Shown here piece by piece: positions 1-8,769 of a DNA stretch of 64,000 nt. Where the stretch lies: positions 1,054,001-1,118,000 of the forward strand of contig NZ_FXTC01000001.1 in the NCBI RefSeq assembly GCF_900182655.1, written 5' to 3'. Below the pieces are notes generated by a model that saw nothing but the letters and a program-made list of their open reading frames with translations, was not told where the DNA came from and made no database searches. The position numbers and the translations under genes were made by a program. The DNA is from Chryseobacterium rhizoplanae. GTDB taxonomy: Bacteria > Bacteroidota > Bacteroidia > Flavobacteriales > Weeksellaceae. Each line of letters starts with the position of its first letter. The first letter of the stretch is position 1.

Positions 1-99
1 ACTCAGCAAAATCAATACTTCGCTATAGCTGAACGAAGTGCCTTTGCGAACGAAATATTACTAATAAGTTAAAAAACCTTGCGCCATTGCGTTATAATA
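1..99. repeat. Remnant of the GCGCCTTTGCG intergenic repeat family
   Basis: This stretch before the ligase stop codon holds the words GTGCCTTTGCGAACG and CTTGCGCCATTGCG, plus CAGCAAAATCAA. The same vocabulary recurs near 34.2, 39.5 and 59.8 kb. No gene is visible. It looks like a degenerate copy of that family, cut by the window edge. Confidence 0.45.
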
Positions 100-1680
100 T
101 TATTGTATTAATTTTTTAATTTCTTCAAGAGAATCAATCTCATCTACTTTTTTATCTTTCCGCCACCGTACAATTCTCGGAAACCGAAGAGCAACGCCAC
201 TTTTATGACGATTGCTGAAACCTATTCCTTCAAAAGCAATTTCAAAGACCAGTTCTGCTTTTACGGTTCTCACAGGCCCGAATTTCTCAATGGCATTTTT
301 GGTAACAAACCTGCTTACTTCCATGATTTCTTTATCTGTAAGCCCAGAATATGCTTTAGCTATGGTAACCAGTGCATCTCCGTTTTTTACAGCAAAAGTA
401 TAATCGGTATAGTAAGCGCTTCGTCTGCCGCTTCCTTTTTGAGCATAAATAAGCACTGCATCAATGGTAAAAGGATTGATTTTCCACTTCCACCAGTCGC
501 CCTTTTTCCGTCCCGAATGGTAGGGTGAATTTTTTTGTTTTAACATCAATCCTTCACTGTTTACTTCTCTTGAATTGTCACGAAGCAAATCCAGTTCTTC
601 CCATTTTTCAAAGTCAAGGCTTTTGGAAATTTTGATGTTCTGAGGACTTTCATTTAATAATAATTCTTCAAGCAAAGCTCTTCTTGTGGAAATGGGTTTC
701 TCCCTCAGATCGTTATTTTCAAGCTCTAATAGATCATAAGCAAAAACTTCTATCGGAATTTCCGACAGCATTTTTTTAGTTAAAGTCTTTCTGTTTAATC
801 TTTTTTGTAATTCATTGAAATTTAAAACCTTACCGTCTTTTACTGCAAGTATTTCTCCATCTATCACAAAGTTGCCTTTCATGGCTTTTACAACTTCTGT
901 GATTTCAGGAAACTGTTCCGTAACAAGCTCTTCACCTCTTGACCATATGAAGACTTCATCATTTCTCCGGATGATCTGTCCGCGTATTCCATCCCATTTG
1001 TATTCTACCAGCCATTCATCAGAATTTCCCAGTTCGTCAGGCTTTTTTTCCAAAGGATAGGCAAGACAGAAAGGATAAGGTTTTGAATTATCAGGGTTCA
1101 CATTTTCGGCATCAACAAGTTCTTTAAAAGAGACTTCATCGGGCAGCCATTTTCCCATTAAGCTATGCATCAGAGCACTTGATTCCTGGCCGGAAAACTT
1201 TGTCAGAGCATTGATCAGGGTTTTATCTGATACCCCGATTCTGAAACTTCCGCCAATTAATTTATTGAAAATCAATCGTTCAGTATAATCCAGACCGTTC
1301 CATGAATGCAGTACAAATTCTTTTTTTTCTGTATCTGTCTTTCCTTTTAAACCGACAATATCATTCATCCATTCTGATAAGGTACGCTCTATATTTTCCC
1401 TAGGAGGTGGAAGAATCAATGATAATGTTTCCCCAAGATCTCCTACAGAAGAATAAGATTCCTGAAACAGCCAATAAGGAAGTTTTGTGATTTCCAGAGC
1501 CCATTCTTTCATGTAATTGGTATTTACATTTCTCTTGGGTCGTTTTCCTGTAAACAAGGCAATAAACCATACTTTATCTTCATCAGGGGCACGTTCCAGA
1601 TAATCGATGATGGCATCAATTTTAGCATTGGTCTTATTGGTGGTTTCCAAAGCGTTGATAAGGTCTGCAAAATGTCTCAT
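100..1680 (-). CDS. ATP-dependent DNA ligase (ligase-associated DNA-damage-response type)
   Basis: Predicted 526-residue ligase that seals nicks using ATP. The nucleotidyltransferase motif I is visible as YKWDGIR, with the adenylated lysine at about K228. Other ligase motifs follow: SRGEE (about 247-251), FVIDGEI (motif III-like), EGLMLK (motif IV-like) and WWKWK (motif V). An N-terminal DNA-binding domain of about 200 residues precedes them, as in the bacterial ligases found beside an MBL-fold exonuclease and an Lhr-type helicase. The start overlaps the stop of the upstream exonuclease gene in an ATGA, so the two are translationally coupled. The helicase and PdeM-like partner are not in view but could lie left of the window. 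Family assignment is firm; the damage-response role comes from the conserved neighbourhood. Confidence 0.93.
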   Translation of the reverse strand: MRHFADLINALETTNKTNAKIDAIIDYLERAPDEDKVWFIALFTGKRPKRNVNTNYMKEWALEITKLPYWLFQESYSSVGDLGETLSLILPPPRENIERTLSEWMNDIVGLKGKTDTEKKEFVLHSWNGLDYTERLIFNKLIGGSFRIGVSDKTLINALTKFSGQESSALMHSLMGKWLPDEVSFKELVDAENVNPDNSKPYPFCLAYPLEKKPDELGNSDEWLVEYKWDGIRGQIIRRNDEVFIWSRGEELVTEQFPEITEVVKAMKGNFVIDGEILAVKDGKVLNFNELQKRLNRKTLTKKMLSEIPIEVFAYDLLELENNDLREKPISTRRALLEELLLNESPQNIKISKSLDFEKWEELDLLRDNSREVNSEGLMLKQKNSPYHSGRKKGDWWKWKINPFTIDAVLIYAQKGSGRRSAYYTDYTFAVKNGDALVTIAKAYSGLTDKEIMEVSRFVTKNAIEKFGPVRTVKAELVFEIAFEGIGFSNRHKSGVALRFPRIVRWRKDKKVDEIDSLEEIKKLIQ

Positions 1681-2699
1681 GATTCCGGGGTTTCAAGGGT
1701 TTCTTTTTCAGATTCTTCTTCGTCTTCTCCAAATAAGGTTTCCACAACATCTGCTTTGACTCCGATTTCATTCAAATATTTTGAAAAAACTTCAGTTTGT
1801 CCGTGTGTAACGTGTACAAGTTCAGCTTCTGTGGCTTTTACAGTCTGTAATAAACCTTTCCAGTCTGCATGGTCACTCATGGCAAAGCCTGCATCTGCAC
1901 TCCGCCATCTTCTGGCACCGCGAACCTGCATCCAGCCGGAGCATATTGCAGTAGCCGGATCAGGAATTTTTTTAATGATATTACTGTCGAGTAAAGCGGG
2001 AGGAACAATTACAATCTCATGTTCCATTTCTTTCGGACGTTCCCTGAAATCTGCAATGGTATAGTCCGGCAGGTCGATGCCTACTGTTTCAAAGGCTTCA
2101 TTCAGTTTTCCGATGGAATAGTGGACATATATTTTTCCCAGATCTTCTACCGCCTTCATAATACGCTGCGCTTTCCCTAAAGAATACCCGATAAACACGG
2201 ATGTTTTATTATTTTCTTTATTCTTCAGGACCCAGCTTTGTAATTTTTTATTTAAATCCGGAACTTCAAGCCAATTGTAAATAGGCAGGCCGAAAGTACT
2301 TTCTGTAACAAATTCATTGCATTTTACCAACTCGAAAGGAGTGCTCAATCCATCATCCTGAACTTTGTAATCCCCTGAAATGACAGCCACATATCCTTTG
2401 TATTCAAGTCTGATCTGTGCAGAACCAATAATATGTCCGGCAGGATGTAGAGAGAGTTTTACCCCATTGATCGTGATAACTTCTCCATATTCTACACTCT
2501 GGCATTCGATATCCATTCCGATTCTTTGATACAGAATTGGTTTTGTGAAATGATGGCAAAGATATTTTTTCATTCCCCAACGGGCATGATCAGCGTGGCC
2601 ATGGGTAATAACCGCCATATCTACAGGTCTCCATGGATCTATATAAAATTTACCCTGTGGACAGTAAATTCCTTTTTTTGTAAATGTGATTAATTTCAA
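1677..2699 (-). CDS. Ligase-associated DNA exonuclease, metallo-beta-lactamase fold
   Basis: Predicted 340-residue MBL-fold nuclease of the type that travels with ATP-dependent ligases. The metal-binding signature HGHADH is at residues 33-38, followed by HPAGHIIGSAQ (about 92) and SGDYK (about 112), which match the beta-CASP/Artemis-SNM1-like layout. SDHADW near the C-terminus supplies later metal ligands. The gene lies directly upstream of the ligase and overlaps it by four bases. Its acidic tail (EDEEESEKE) is unremarkable. Family is confident; the substrate is inferred from context. Confidence 0.92.
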   Translation of the reverse strand: MKLITFTKKGIYCPQGKFYIDPWRPVDMAVITHGHADHARWGMKKYLCHHFTKPILYQRIGMDIECQSVEYGEVITINGVKLSLHPAGHIIGSAQIRLEYKGYVAVISGDYKVQDDGLSTPFELVKCNEFVTESTFGLPIYNWLEVPDLNKKLQSWVLKNKENNKTSVFIGYSLGKAQRIMKAVEDLGKIYVHYSIGKLNEAFETVGIDLPDYTIADFRERPKEMEHEIVIVPPALLDSNIIKKIPDPATAICSGWMQVRGARRWRSADAGFAMSDHADWKGLLQTVKATEAELVHVTHGQTEVFSKYLNEIGVKADVVETLFGEDEEESEKETLETPES

Positions 2700-2900
2700 C
2701 GGTGTGACTGGTTTTACAGAATAAGCTTCAAAAACTTAACCAATTTACAATAAACAGTTTATTTTTTAAGGATTAATATCTGAAAGACTTCCTTCTCAAT
2801 ATATTATCTGAACTTTTCAGCAATATAAAATTGAACGCTGTAGCAATATTGAGCTTCCCGAAATCTTAGAAATTTGTATCATCATTAAAAAAAGAATACA

Positions 2901-3689
2901 ATGAGTAAAACAATTTTAATTACAGGTGCAGCAAGTGGATTCGGAAAGATTGCTGCTTTTGATCTTGCAAAAAAAGGACATAAAGTAATTGCGACTACAC
3001 AGGTCTATCCTCAGATGAGTGATTTAATCCGCGAAGCTAATGAACAGGGAATTGACCTTACAGTGGATAAACTGGATGTAACCAGCCAAAGAGATATTGA
3101 TTATATCTTAAAAAAGTATGAAATAGATGTTTTAATCAGCAACGCCGGAATCATGGAAGGTGGCCCGATTGCTGAACAACCGGTAGATATTATCCGTTCA
3201 ATGTTTGATGTGAATGTGTTTGGTGCGTTGATTCTTGCACAGGGATTTATCAAAAAGTTTGTTGAAAAGAAAAGCGGTAAAATTGTTTTCACCTCTTCAA
3301 TGGGAGGTTTATGGACGGTTCCGTATGTAGCTGCTTATTGTGCTTCAAAACATGCTTTGGAATCTATCGCTGAAGGTTTGAGAACTGAACTCGCTCCGTT
3401 TAACATCAAAATTGCGACTTGTAATCCAGGTGTATTTGGAACAGGATTTAATGACAGAGGGGTAGATTCTATTTTCCATTGGTATGATCCGAAAGTGAAT
3501 TTCACACCGGAATCCGCTTTTGACGGAGCGGCAGAATCTTTAGCTCATCAGCTGGATCCGCAGTCTATGGCAGAGGTGATTGTGAATGTAGCATTAGATG
3601 ATGAGAGTCATTTTAGAAACGTACATCCAAAAGAGACTGAGAATTTTGTAAAACAGCTTCAGGCAGATGCGTGGACTGCAAAAAGTTAG
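2901..3689 (+). CDS. SDR family NAD(P)-dependent oxidoreductase
   Basis: Predicted 262-residue classical short-chain dehydrogenase. The Rossmann glycine motif TGAASGFG is at residues 8-15. NAGIM follows at about 80, and the catalytic Ser with YxxxK (YCASK) at about 150-154. The length is typical. The gene is followed after 4 bp by an HbpS-like gene and then by an AraC-type regulator, all on the same strand and close enough to form one unit. Substrate is unknown. The start ATG follows an A-rich stretch without a clear Shine-Dalgarno, as is usual here. Confidence 0.9.
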   Translation: MSKTILITGAASGFGKIAAFDLAKKGHKVIATTQVYPQMSDLIREANEQGIDLTVDKLDVTSQRDIDYILKKYEIDVLISNAGIMEGGPIAEQPVDIIRSMFDVNVFGALILAQGFIKKFVEKKSGKIVFTSSMGGLWTVPYVAAYCASKHALESIAEGLRTELAPFNIKIATCNPGVFGTGFNDRGVDSIFHWYDPKVNFTPESAFDGAAESLAHQLDPQSMAEVIVNVALDDESHFRNVHPKETENFVKQLQADAWTAKS

Positions 3690-3693
3690 TATC

Positions 3694-4095
3694 ATGAAAC
3701 TGAATTATAAAACCGCAGAAAAAGCACTGCATGCAGCAAAGGAAAAAGCATTATCTATGAATATTCCTGTAAGCATTGCTGTGGTAGATACCGGAGGACA
3801 TCTTGTCGCATTAGCAAGATTGGACAGCGTCTACGGAGTGATTGATTTTGCCATTAAAAAAGCAAAAACAGCAGTTATGTTTGGGGTAAACAGTGATCTG
3901 ATGGGTGAAATTATCTCAGGAACCGGTATTCACGGTTACGGAATGCTGAATTCAAATGAGGGGCTTCTGACTATTGCAGGCGGAGTTATCCTTAAGAATG
4001 TGGATGGAGATGTCATTGGAGCGATAGGCTCTTCCGGCGGAACTCCCGAGCAGGATAAACAAATTGCAGAAGCAGGCGCTCAGGCTATTGGTTAA
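3694..4095 (+). CDS. GlcG/HbpS-like heme-binding-domain protein
   Basis: Predicted protein of 133 residues in the GlcG/HbpS family (PF03928 type). Visible family features are the N-terminal AEKALHAAKEKA helix, the strand SIAVVDTGGHLVALARLD, and the glycine-rich C-terminus GGVILKNVDGDVIGAIGSSGG. I take the ATG at 3694, 4 bp after the SDR stop. An upstream in-frame ATG at 3667 lies inside the SDR gene and would add a non-homologous tail. Members bind heme or act as accessory proteins in oxidative metabolism; the role here is unknown. It is probably cotranscribed with the SDR gene. Confidence 0.85.
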   Translation: MKLNYKTAEKALHAAKEKALSMNIPVSIAVVDTGGHLVALARLDSVYGVIDFAIKKAKTAVMFGVNSDLMGEIISGTGIHGYGMLNSNEGLLTIAGGVILKNVDGDVIGAIGSSGGTPEQDKQIAEAGAQAIG

Positions 4096-4109
4096 TTTCA
4101 GATATTTGT

Positions 4110-4916
4110 ATGATGGAAAACACTTCTGAGATCATATTCGATAAACTGGTTTACTCATGTGCCTTTGAGTCTTACAGAGGTCATGAAGAGTTTATTCCCG
4201 ACCATTTTCTGGGATTTCAGATCTCCGGAGAAACCCATGCTTTTCATGAGCAGGGCAAGACTGTGATCAAAGAAAATACAGTAGTTCTGGTCAGGAAAAA
4301 TCAACTGATCAGAACTATTAAATATCCTTCAGCACATGAAAAATATCAGTTCATCTCAATTACGCTTGATGATGAAACGCTGAGACAATATGCCAATGAA
4401 AACAAAATCACTGTAAATAATAATTTTCCAGGGAATCAGCGGTTATTTTTTGAGCCCAATGATTTTTTTAAGAGCTATTTTGCATCTCTTATTCCTTACA
4501 TTAATAAAACACAGGAGATCCCGCCAAAATTAGCTGCATTAAAGGTCAAAGAGGCCATAGAGCTGGTTTTGCTTAGTAATCCTGATCTTAAAAACCTTCT
4601 TTTCGATTTTTCTGAACCTTATAAAATTGACCTTGCAGAATTTATGAACAAAAATTTTATGTTCAATGTATCAGTAGATGCTTTTGCAAGACTTACAGGC
4701 CGTAGTCTATCTGGTTTTAAAAGGGATTTCAATAAAATATTTCAGATGACTCCGAAACAATGGCTGAAAGAAAAAAGGTTAAAGGAAGCCTATTATTTAA
4801 TTAAAAACAGGGATAAAAAGCCTTCAGAGATTTATCTTGATCTGGGGTTTGAGAATTTATCCCATTTTTATTCTTCTTTTAAAAAGAAATTTGGTGTAAC
4901 GACTACGGAAGTTTAA
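4110..4916 (+). CDS. AraC family transcriptional regulator
   Basis: Predicted 268-residue regulator. The N-terminal half resembles an AraC-type cupin sensor. The C-terminal third (about 175-265) carries two helix-turn-helices, seen as VDAFARLTGRSLSGFKRDF and the signature PSEIYLDLGFENLSHFYSSF. It lies 14 bp after the HbpS-like gene, so it probably controls the SDR/HbpS unit. Two adjacent ATG codons (4110 and 4113) could both serve as start. Confidence 0.9.
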   Translation: MMENTSEIIFDKLVYSCAFESYRGHEEFIPDHFLGFQISGETHAFHEQGKTVIKENTVVLVRKNQLIRTIKYPSAHEKYQFISITLDDETLRQYANENKITVNNNFPGNQRLFFEPNDFFKSYFASLIPYINKTQEIPPKLAALKVKEAIELVLLSNPDLKNLLFDFSEPYKIDLAEFMNKNFMFNVSVDAFARLTGRSLSGFKRDFNKIFQMTPKQWLKEKRLKEAYYLIKNRDKKPSEIYLDLGFENLSHFYSSFKKKFGVTTTEV

Positions 4917-4958
4917 TGTAAATTAATAAAAACACATTTATATGATAAGGACTGGAAG

Positions 4959-5000
4959 TACAAAGACACAGGAAATAAATCTTGTGTCTTTGTATTTTCC
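4959..5000. terminator. Bidirectional stem-loop terminator candidate
   Basis: TACAAAGACACA (4959-4970) pairs exactly with TGTGTCTTTGTA (4983-4994) across a 12-base loop, followed by TTTTCC. It lies between the convergent AraC gene and the PPC-domain gene. Confidence 0.75.
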
Positions 5001-5069
5001 TTTTTCTGTTAAGGAATTATATTTTCAGCCTTATTCAGATGCGCACTGATGGTATCGACCTTCAATGTC

Positions 5070-5525
5070 TTATTTTTCAAAATCATAAAGATTGATTCCT
5101 ATCTCTTCATTTTTAATTTTTACGACTCTGGTATCCAGCGGATATATAATAAATTCTGCGGCTCCCTGGATTTTGGCTTCTAAAAGATGTCCGGCCAAAG
5201 CGGTATAATCTTCTCTTCCCAATTTAATATGAAGATGAAGGGTTGGGTTTTCTTCTATTTCAGATATATTTCCTGAGATATTGGTGACTTCCATCTGCTC
5301 TGTAAAGGTTTTGTCAACATACTTTTTGGTTGCAGGATTAAAAAAGCGGAGTGTAGCTTCACTTACAGCACCTATTCCTGTGACTTCTCCTGCCCGGATA
5401 TTCTGATTCCGTACAAAATCCGTTAATGTCTCTACAATATTGGAATGATTATCAAGACTAACCACATATATTGAACCTGCTTTTCTTGCGGACCAATTAT
5501 TTCCTTTATGATTTTGAACCTCCAT
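5070..5525 (-). CDS. PPC/DUF296 domain DNA-binding-like protein
   Basis: Predicted 151-residue single-domain PPC (plants-and-prokaryotes conserved, DUF296) protein. The family pattern is clear: GEVTGIGAVSEATLRFF, HLHIKLGREDYTALAGHLLEA (as two parts around HLH and GHL, possible metal ligands), and a closing beta strand. I chose the ATG at 5525 (MEVQNHKG). A second ATG 10 codons upstream would add residues outside the domain. Bacterial members are trimeric, and their role is poorly defined. Monocistronic, convergent with the AraC gene. Confidence 0.85.
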   Translation of the reverse strand: MEVQNHKGNNWSARKAGSIYVVSLDNHSNIVETLTDFVRNQNIRAGEVTGIGAVSEATLRFFNPATKKYVDKTFTEQMEVTNISGNISEIEENPTLHLHIKLGREDYTALAGHLLEAKIQGAAEFIIYPLDTRVVKIKNEEIGINLYDFEK

Positions 5526-5601
5526 AATACTAAGATTTAAGAATAATACATGCAATAACTATGCTCTGCTCAAACTTAAGTTTAAAAATCTATTATTTGT
5601 C

Positions 5602-5664
5602 ATGAAAACTCTGAATAGTAAATCCCTGAAACCGGCAAAAAATGCCGAAATTTGCAGCAAATAA
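5602..5664 (+). CDS. Possible 20-residue leader peptide upstream of the CAT-like gene
   Basis: A micro-ORF (MKTLNSKSLKPAKNAEICSK) ends 6 bp before the CAT-like ATG. Its 3' half can fold into CGGCA-loop-TGCCG (about 5632-5647) and ATTTGC-AGCAAAT. Known cat genes of Gram-positive bacteria use translated leaders, so the arrangement is suggestive. There is no direct evidence of translation, and chance ORFs of this size are common. Confidence 0.3.
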   Translation: MKTLNSKSLKPAKNAEICSK

Positions 5665-5670
5665 GAAGTA

Positions 5671-6297
5671 ATGAATATCGTAGATATAGAGAACTGGAAC
5701 AGGAAAGAACATTTTGAATTTTTTTCTAAAATGGCAAGCCCTTATTTTGGATTTACAACGGAGGTAGACTGTACGAAAGCGTATAATACCGCTAAAGAAA
5801 AAGGCTATTCTTTTTTTGCTTATTATTTTCACAAGTCCATGGTCGCAATCAATACCATTGATGAATTAAAACTAAGAATCATTGAGAGCCAGGTAATACA
5901 GTTTGATACCGTACATGCCGGCAGTACAATCGGAAGACCGGATGGTACTTTCGGATTTTCATTTACGCCTTTCTCAGAAGATTTTGAGATCTTCAATGCA
6001 GCGCTTCAGGAGGAAATAAAAGGAGTACATCAGACTTCAGGATTAAGATTAAGCAATGAAAGGTTAGGGAAGGACCACGTAAGACATACGACCATTCCAT
6101 GGAATTCCTTCAGTGCTATATTGCATCCTACAGATTTTAATACTACAGAATCGGTTCCTAAAATTGCTTTTGGAAAATTCAATATCCGCGACGGCAGAAA
6201 ATATCTTCCGGTTTCTATTGAAGCGCATCACGGACTGGCTGATGGTATTCACCTTGCCAGATATATGGAAGAATTTCAGAGACAGCTTGATCGGTAG
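5671..6297 (+). CDS. Chloramphenicol acetyltransferase-like (CatA family) protein
   Basis: Predicted 208-residue trimeric CAT-fold acyltransferase, near the usual 210-220 residues. The catalytic signature HHGLADG is at 186-192, matching the family HHxxxDG with its base histidine. Conserved upstream pieces include NRKEHFEFF near the N-terminus and FGFSFTPFSEDF (about 94-105). It would transfer acetyl from acetyl-CoA to a hydroxyl group. Chromosomal CAT homologues do not always confer resistance, so the substrate is open. A stem-loop at 6348 ends the unit. Confidence 0.88.
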   Translation: MNIVDIENWNRKEHFEFFSKMASPYFGFTTEVDCTKAYNTAKEKGYSFFAYYFHKSMVAINTIDELKLRIIESQVIQFDTVHAGSTIGRPDGTFGFSFTPFSEDFEIFNAALQEEIKGVHQTSGLRLSNERLGKDHVRHTTIPWNSFSAILHPTDFNTTESVPKIAFGKFNIRDGRKYLPVSIEAHHGLADGIHLARYMEEFQRQLDR

Positions 6298-6347
6298 AGC
6301 ATTGTAGCGTTTAAAGAAAATAGTTAATATATTTTTTAACAATAATT

Positions 6348-6370
6348 AAAGCCGGACATATCCGGCTTTT
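6348..6370. terminator. Bidirectional terminator
   Basis: AAAGCCGGA (6348-6356), loop CATA, TCCGGCTTTT (6361-6370). It has A and T runs on both sides and sits between the convergent CAT-like and Crp/Fnr genes. Confidence 0.85.
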
Positions 6371-6375
6371 GCTTT

Positions 6376-6969
6376 TTAATAATGAATCTTCCGCTTTTCT
6401 ATTTTCACAATCTGGTCTTTTTCCATCTGCTTTATGGTACGTATAACCGTTTCTACACATAATCCGGTGAGTGAAGCCAGCTGCTGCCGGGTAAGAGGAA
6501 TCTGAAAAGAATAAGGTGTTTTATCCTCATGATAACTTTTCAGGTAATCCATCAGCAGTTTTAGTTTAGCAACCGGATTTTGAAAAGAAAGATTATAAAG
6601 CATGATGTATTTATAGTACATTCTTTCAGCAAGACATTCGTAAATGTTGAGTGAAATTTCAGGATTAGTTTTGATCAGGTCCAAAAAATTCTGCTTTGTC
6701 ATTTTGTAAATGACGGAATCTTCTATTGCTACAGCATTCATGGGATAAGGCCGGTCAACAAACAACAGAGATTCACCAAAGCTGTGACCATCCGAGAATA
6801 TATTCTGAATAAATTCTTTCCCGTCTTCCGTATAATTATTGAGTTTAATTTTCCCTTTTTCAATCTGGTAATAATGAGTTGGAAAATCTTTTTCATGGAA
6901 GATGGTCTCGCCTGCCTGATAAGTTCTTGTTTCCGCCCCAAAAGAAATTAATAAACTTTCAGTGATCAT
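6376..6969 (-). CDS. Crp/Fnr family transcriptional regulator
   Basis: Predicted 197-residue regulator with an N-terminal cyclic-nucleotide-binding-type beta barrel (about 15-125; IEKGKIKLNNYTEDGKEF, GHSFGESLLF) and a C-terminal winged helix (about 145-195). The recognition region is LTRQQLASLTGLCVETVIRT. No cysteine cluster of the Fnr iron-sulphur type is seen. The 541-bp upstream gap holds several ATGTGGTA boxes that could be operators for it or for the next gene. Confidence 0.9.
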   Translation of the reverse strand: MITESLLISFGAETRTYQAGETIFHEKDFPTHYYQIEKGKIKLNNYTEDGKEFIQNIFSDGHSFGESLLFVDRPYPMNAVAIEDSVIYKMTKQNFLDLIKTNPEISLNIYECLAERMYYKYIMLYNLSFQNPVAKLKLLMDYLKSYHEDKTPYSFQIPLTRQQLASLTGLCVETVIRTIKQMEKDQIVKIEKRKIHY

Positions 6970-7024
6970 AGTTATGATTTATTTATAAAATAAAGGAACA
7001 CCGATTTTATTGATTTCTCTTATC

Positions 7025-7481
7025 ATGTGGTACCATTTACATACCACATATATTCATTTTTTATACGCGGTTATCCTGAAAAACATTGACTGAGATCATA
7101 AAAAGTAAAGCCAATAACCCGTTACATTTACATCCCACTAAAAAACAAGGTATAAATAAAAGGAAACTGGCTGATAAAAGCAGTTAAGATATTTTTGCTT
7201 AAAATATAACGTGGTATCTATGTGGTACACGGTTTTTATAAAATTTTAATCATTTTTTCTTTCTTTGCCAATATAAAAATGAAATAAAATTCATAGGTGT
7301 GATTTTTTTAACATAATCATTCAATAAATACAATCATACGCTATGAATCATTGCATTATATTAATGAAAACTAATAAAATTTTGAATACATAAAAATTAT
7401 TTTGTTCCCGATATCAAATCAACAAAAACACAGATTGAGCAGAGAAAAAAGACTTTGTACAGATTCACAAAAGATGTGGTA
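7025..7481. promoter_or_regulatory. Set of ATGTGGTA boxes in a 541-bp intergenic region
   Basis: Between the Crp/Fnr gene (ending its 5' side at 6969) and the HTH gene at 7511 no gene is visible. The 8-mer ATGTGGTA occurs at 7025-7032 and again inverted (TACCACAT) at 7042-7049, a perfect dyad with a 9-base spacer. It recurs at 7220-7227 and 7474-7481, and a near copy ACGTGGTA is at 7209-7216. The last copy lies 30 bp before the HTH gene. This looks like a multi-site operator region; the factor is unknown. Confidence 0.5.
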
Positions 7482-7510
7482 TCTGAAATGAGTAGAGATG
7501 AGAAAGTATT

Positions 7511-7852
7511 ATGAAAAATAGAAAAACTGAACCCAACTTAGAGGATTTGAACCAGAAAATTCTTGTACAAGACGAAATTATGGCCTTAGCCAAGGCAAAT
7601 TCCCCTCGTCTGCTGAATAAATTCAGACTGGTTCATCCTGATTTTTTTAAAAAGTTATCTGCTATACAGCCAGCCCTTAAAAATTCTGAATTGATCTTTT
7701 GTATTTACCTAAAGCTCAATATGACGACGAAGGAAATTGCAACCTGTATTTTTGTGACACCTAAGGCGATACAAAACAGAAAGAACAGGATCAGAAAAAA
7801 ACTCAACATTCCTTCTGAATTTGATATTTATAAATGGTTTAATGAAATTTAA
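7511..7852 (+). CDS. Small LuxR-type helix-turn-helix protein
   Basis: Predicted 113-residue protein. The C-terminal part (about 50-110) has the LuxR/GerE-like HTH seen in flavobacterial regulators: NSELIFCIYLKLNMTTKEIA, then TPKAIQNRKNRIRKKLN and a short tail. The N-terminal 45 residues are charged and helical. No sensor or receiver domain is present, so it may be a stand-alone DNA-binding module. The stop codon lies inside the downstream terminator stem. Upstream ATGTGGTA boxes may control it. Confidence 0.75.
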   Translation: MKNRKTEPNLEDLNQKILVQDEIMALAKANSPRLLNKFRLVHPDFFKKLSAIQPALKNSELIFCIYLKLNMTTKEIATCIFVTPKAIQNRKNRIRKKLNIPSEFDIYKWFNEI

Positions 7853-7864
7853 ACCATTTTTTTT
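7832..7864 (+). terminator. Terminator overlapping the 3' end of the HTH gene
   Basis: AAATGGTTTAA (7832-7842) pairs with TTAAACCATTT (7849-7859), followed by TTTTT. The left arm is coding sequence (codons for KWFN). The gap to the convergent MBL gene is only 14 bp. Confidence 0.75.
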
Positions 7865-7866
7865 AT

Positions 7867-8598
7867 TTAAATTTCTATTACGGCTCTTTCCAGATCGTGA
7901 TAAAGAAGAACTTTCCAGCGGTTTTCCTTTGCCTCTTTTTCCCATTTAAGGCGTAGTTCCATTGCTTTTCTACCATCGAAATCACTTTTATAGGCTACAT
8001 GGTATTTCAGATAAGAAGCCTGTGGAAGATCATCAGCCCCATAGAAAGCCGTTTCCCCATTTTCCCTGATCCAAAAAACCTGCATAAATGGAGTATGTCC
8101 GCCCACTACTTCATAGGAAATCTCATCTGTAAGCTGCCCCTGATCTTCATCCATCCATATAATATTAGGCAGTTGAATCAGCTGTTCCAGAGCAGTAAAA
8201 TCAAAAGAAGGATTGCCTTTATTTTCCATCGCAAAATCAAGCTCACGTTTCTGGATATAAATCTGAGCATTCGGAAAAGTGGCTTCAAAATCATTATCTG
8301 TAACGGTTACTGCACCTTCAATATGATCTTTGTGGAGATGGGAGAGTAATAGCTTCGTAATTTGATCAGGATGGATATTTTCTCTTTTCAGAATTTCTGA
8401 AATAACAGTTGTTCCTGATTCATTTTTCCAGCCAATTCCTGCATCCAAAAGGATATGATCATTTTCAGTGATGATAAGAAAAGGCTGTACAGACATTTTG
8501 ATTCCACCAACTTTATCAAAATTTTCTTCTGTTAAAAGAGTGAAGTCTTTGGTTTTACTTGCCGAGAAATTGCCTTCTTTGAGCGGAATGATTTTCAT
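7867..8598 (-). CDS. MBL-fold metallo-hydrolase
   Basis: Predicted 243-residue metallo-beta-lactamase-fold hydrolase of the lactonase/glyoxalase-II-like group. The metal motif HLHKDH (family HxHxDH) is clear, followed by GGHTPF and GADDLPQ, and a late histidine (LLYHD). I prefer the ATG at 8598 (MKIIPLKEG), which has an AAGGAA stretch upstream. An ATG at 8643 would add 15 residues without family resemblance. Substrate unknown. It is divergent from the MFS gene at 8853. Confidence 0.85.
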   Translation of the reverse strand: MKIIPLKEGNFSASKTKDFTLLTEENFDKVGGIKMSVQPFLIITENDHILLDAGIGWKNESGTTVISEILKRENIHPDQITKLLLSHLHKDHIEGAVTVTDNDFEATFPNAQIYIQKRELDFAMENKGNPSFDFTALEQLIQLPNIIWMDEDQGQLTDEISYEVVGGHTPFMQVFWIRENGETAFYGADDLPQASYLKYHVAYKSDFDGRKAMELRLKWEKEAKENRWKVLLYHDLERAVIEI

Positions 8599-8769
8599 GC
8601 TGCAAATTTCCTTAATATTTCTAACACTCAAAAGGTTTTCCATCGATATATATCATCAATAAAAACAATGATACAAGCAGAGTGTTGAAATCATTCTACT
8701 TACCGCAGAATCTTATCGTATTCATAGAAATGTAAAGCCATTAGACGAATAATTTCTTTTTTTAATGAT

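Noticed and set aside
1672..2064. 130-codon plus-strand ORF opposite the exonuclease gene
   Set aside because: Antisense to a gene with intact MBL motifs; low-complexity serine-rich product and no family resemblance.
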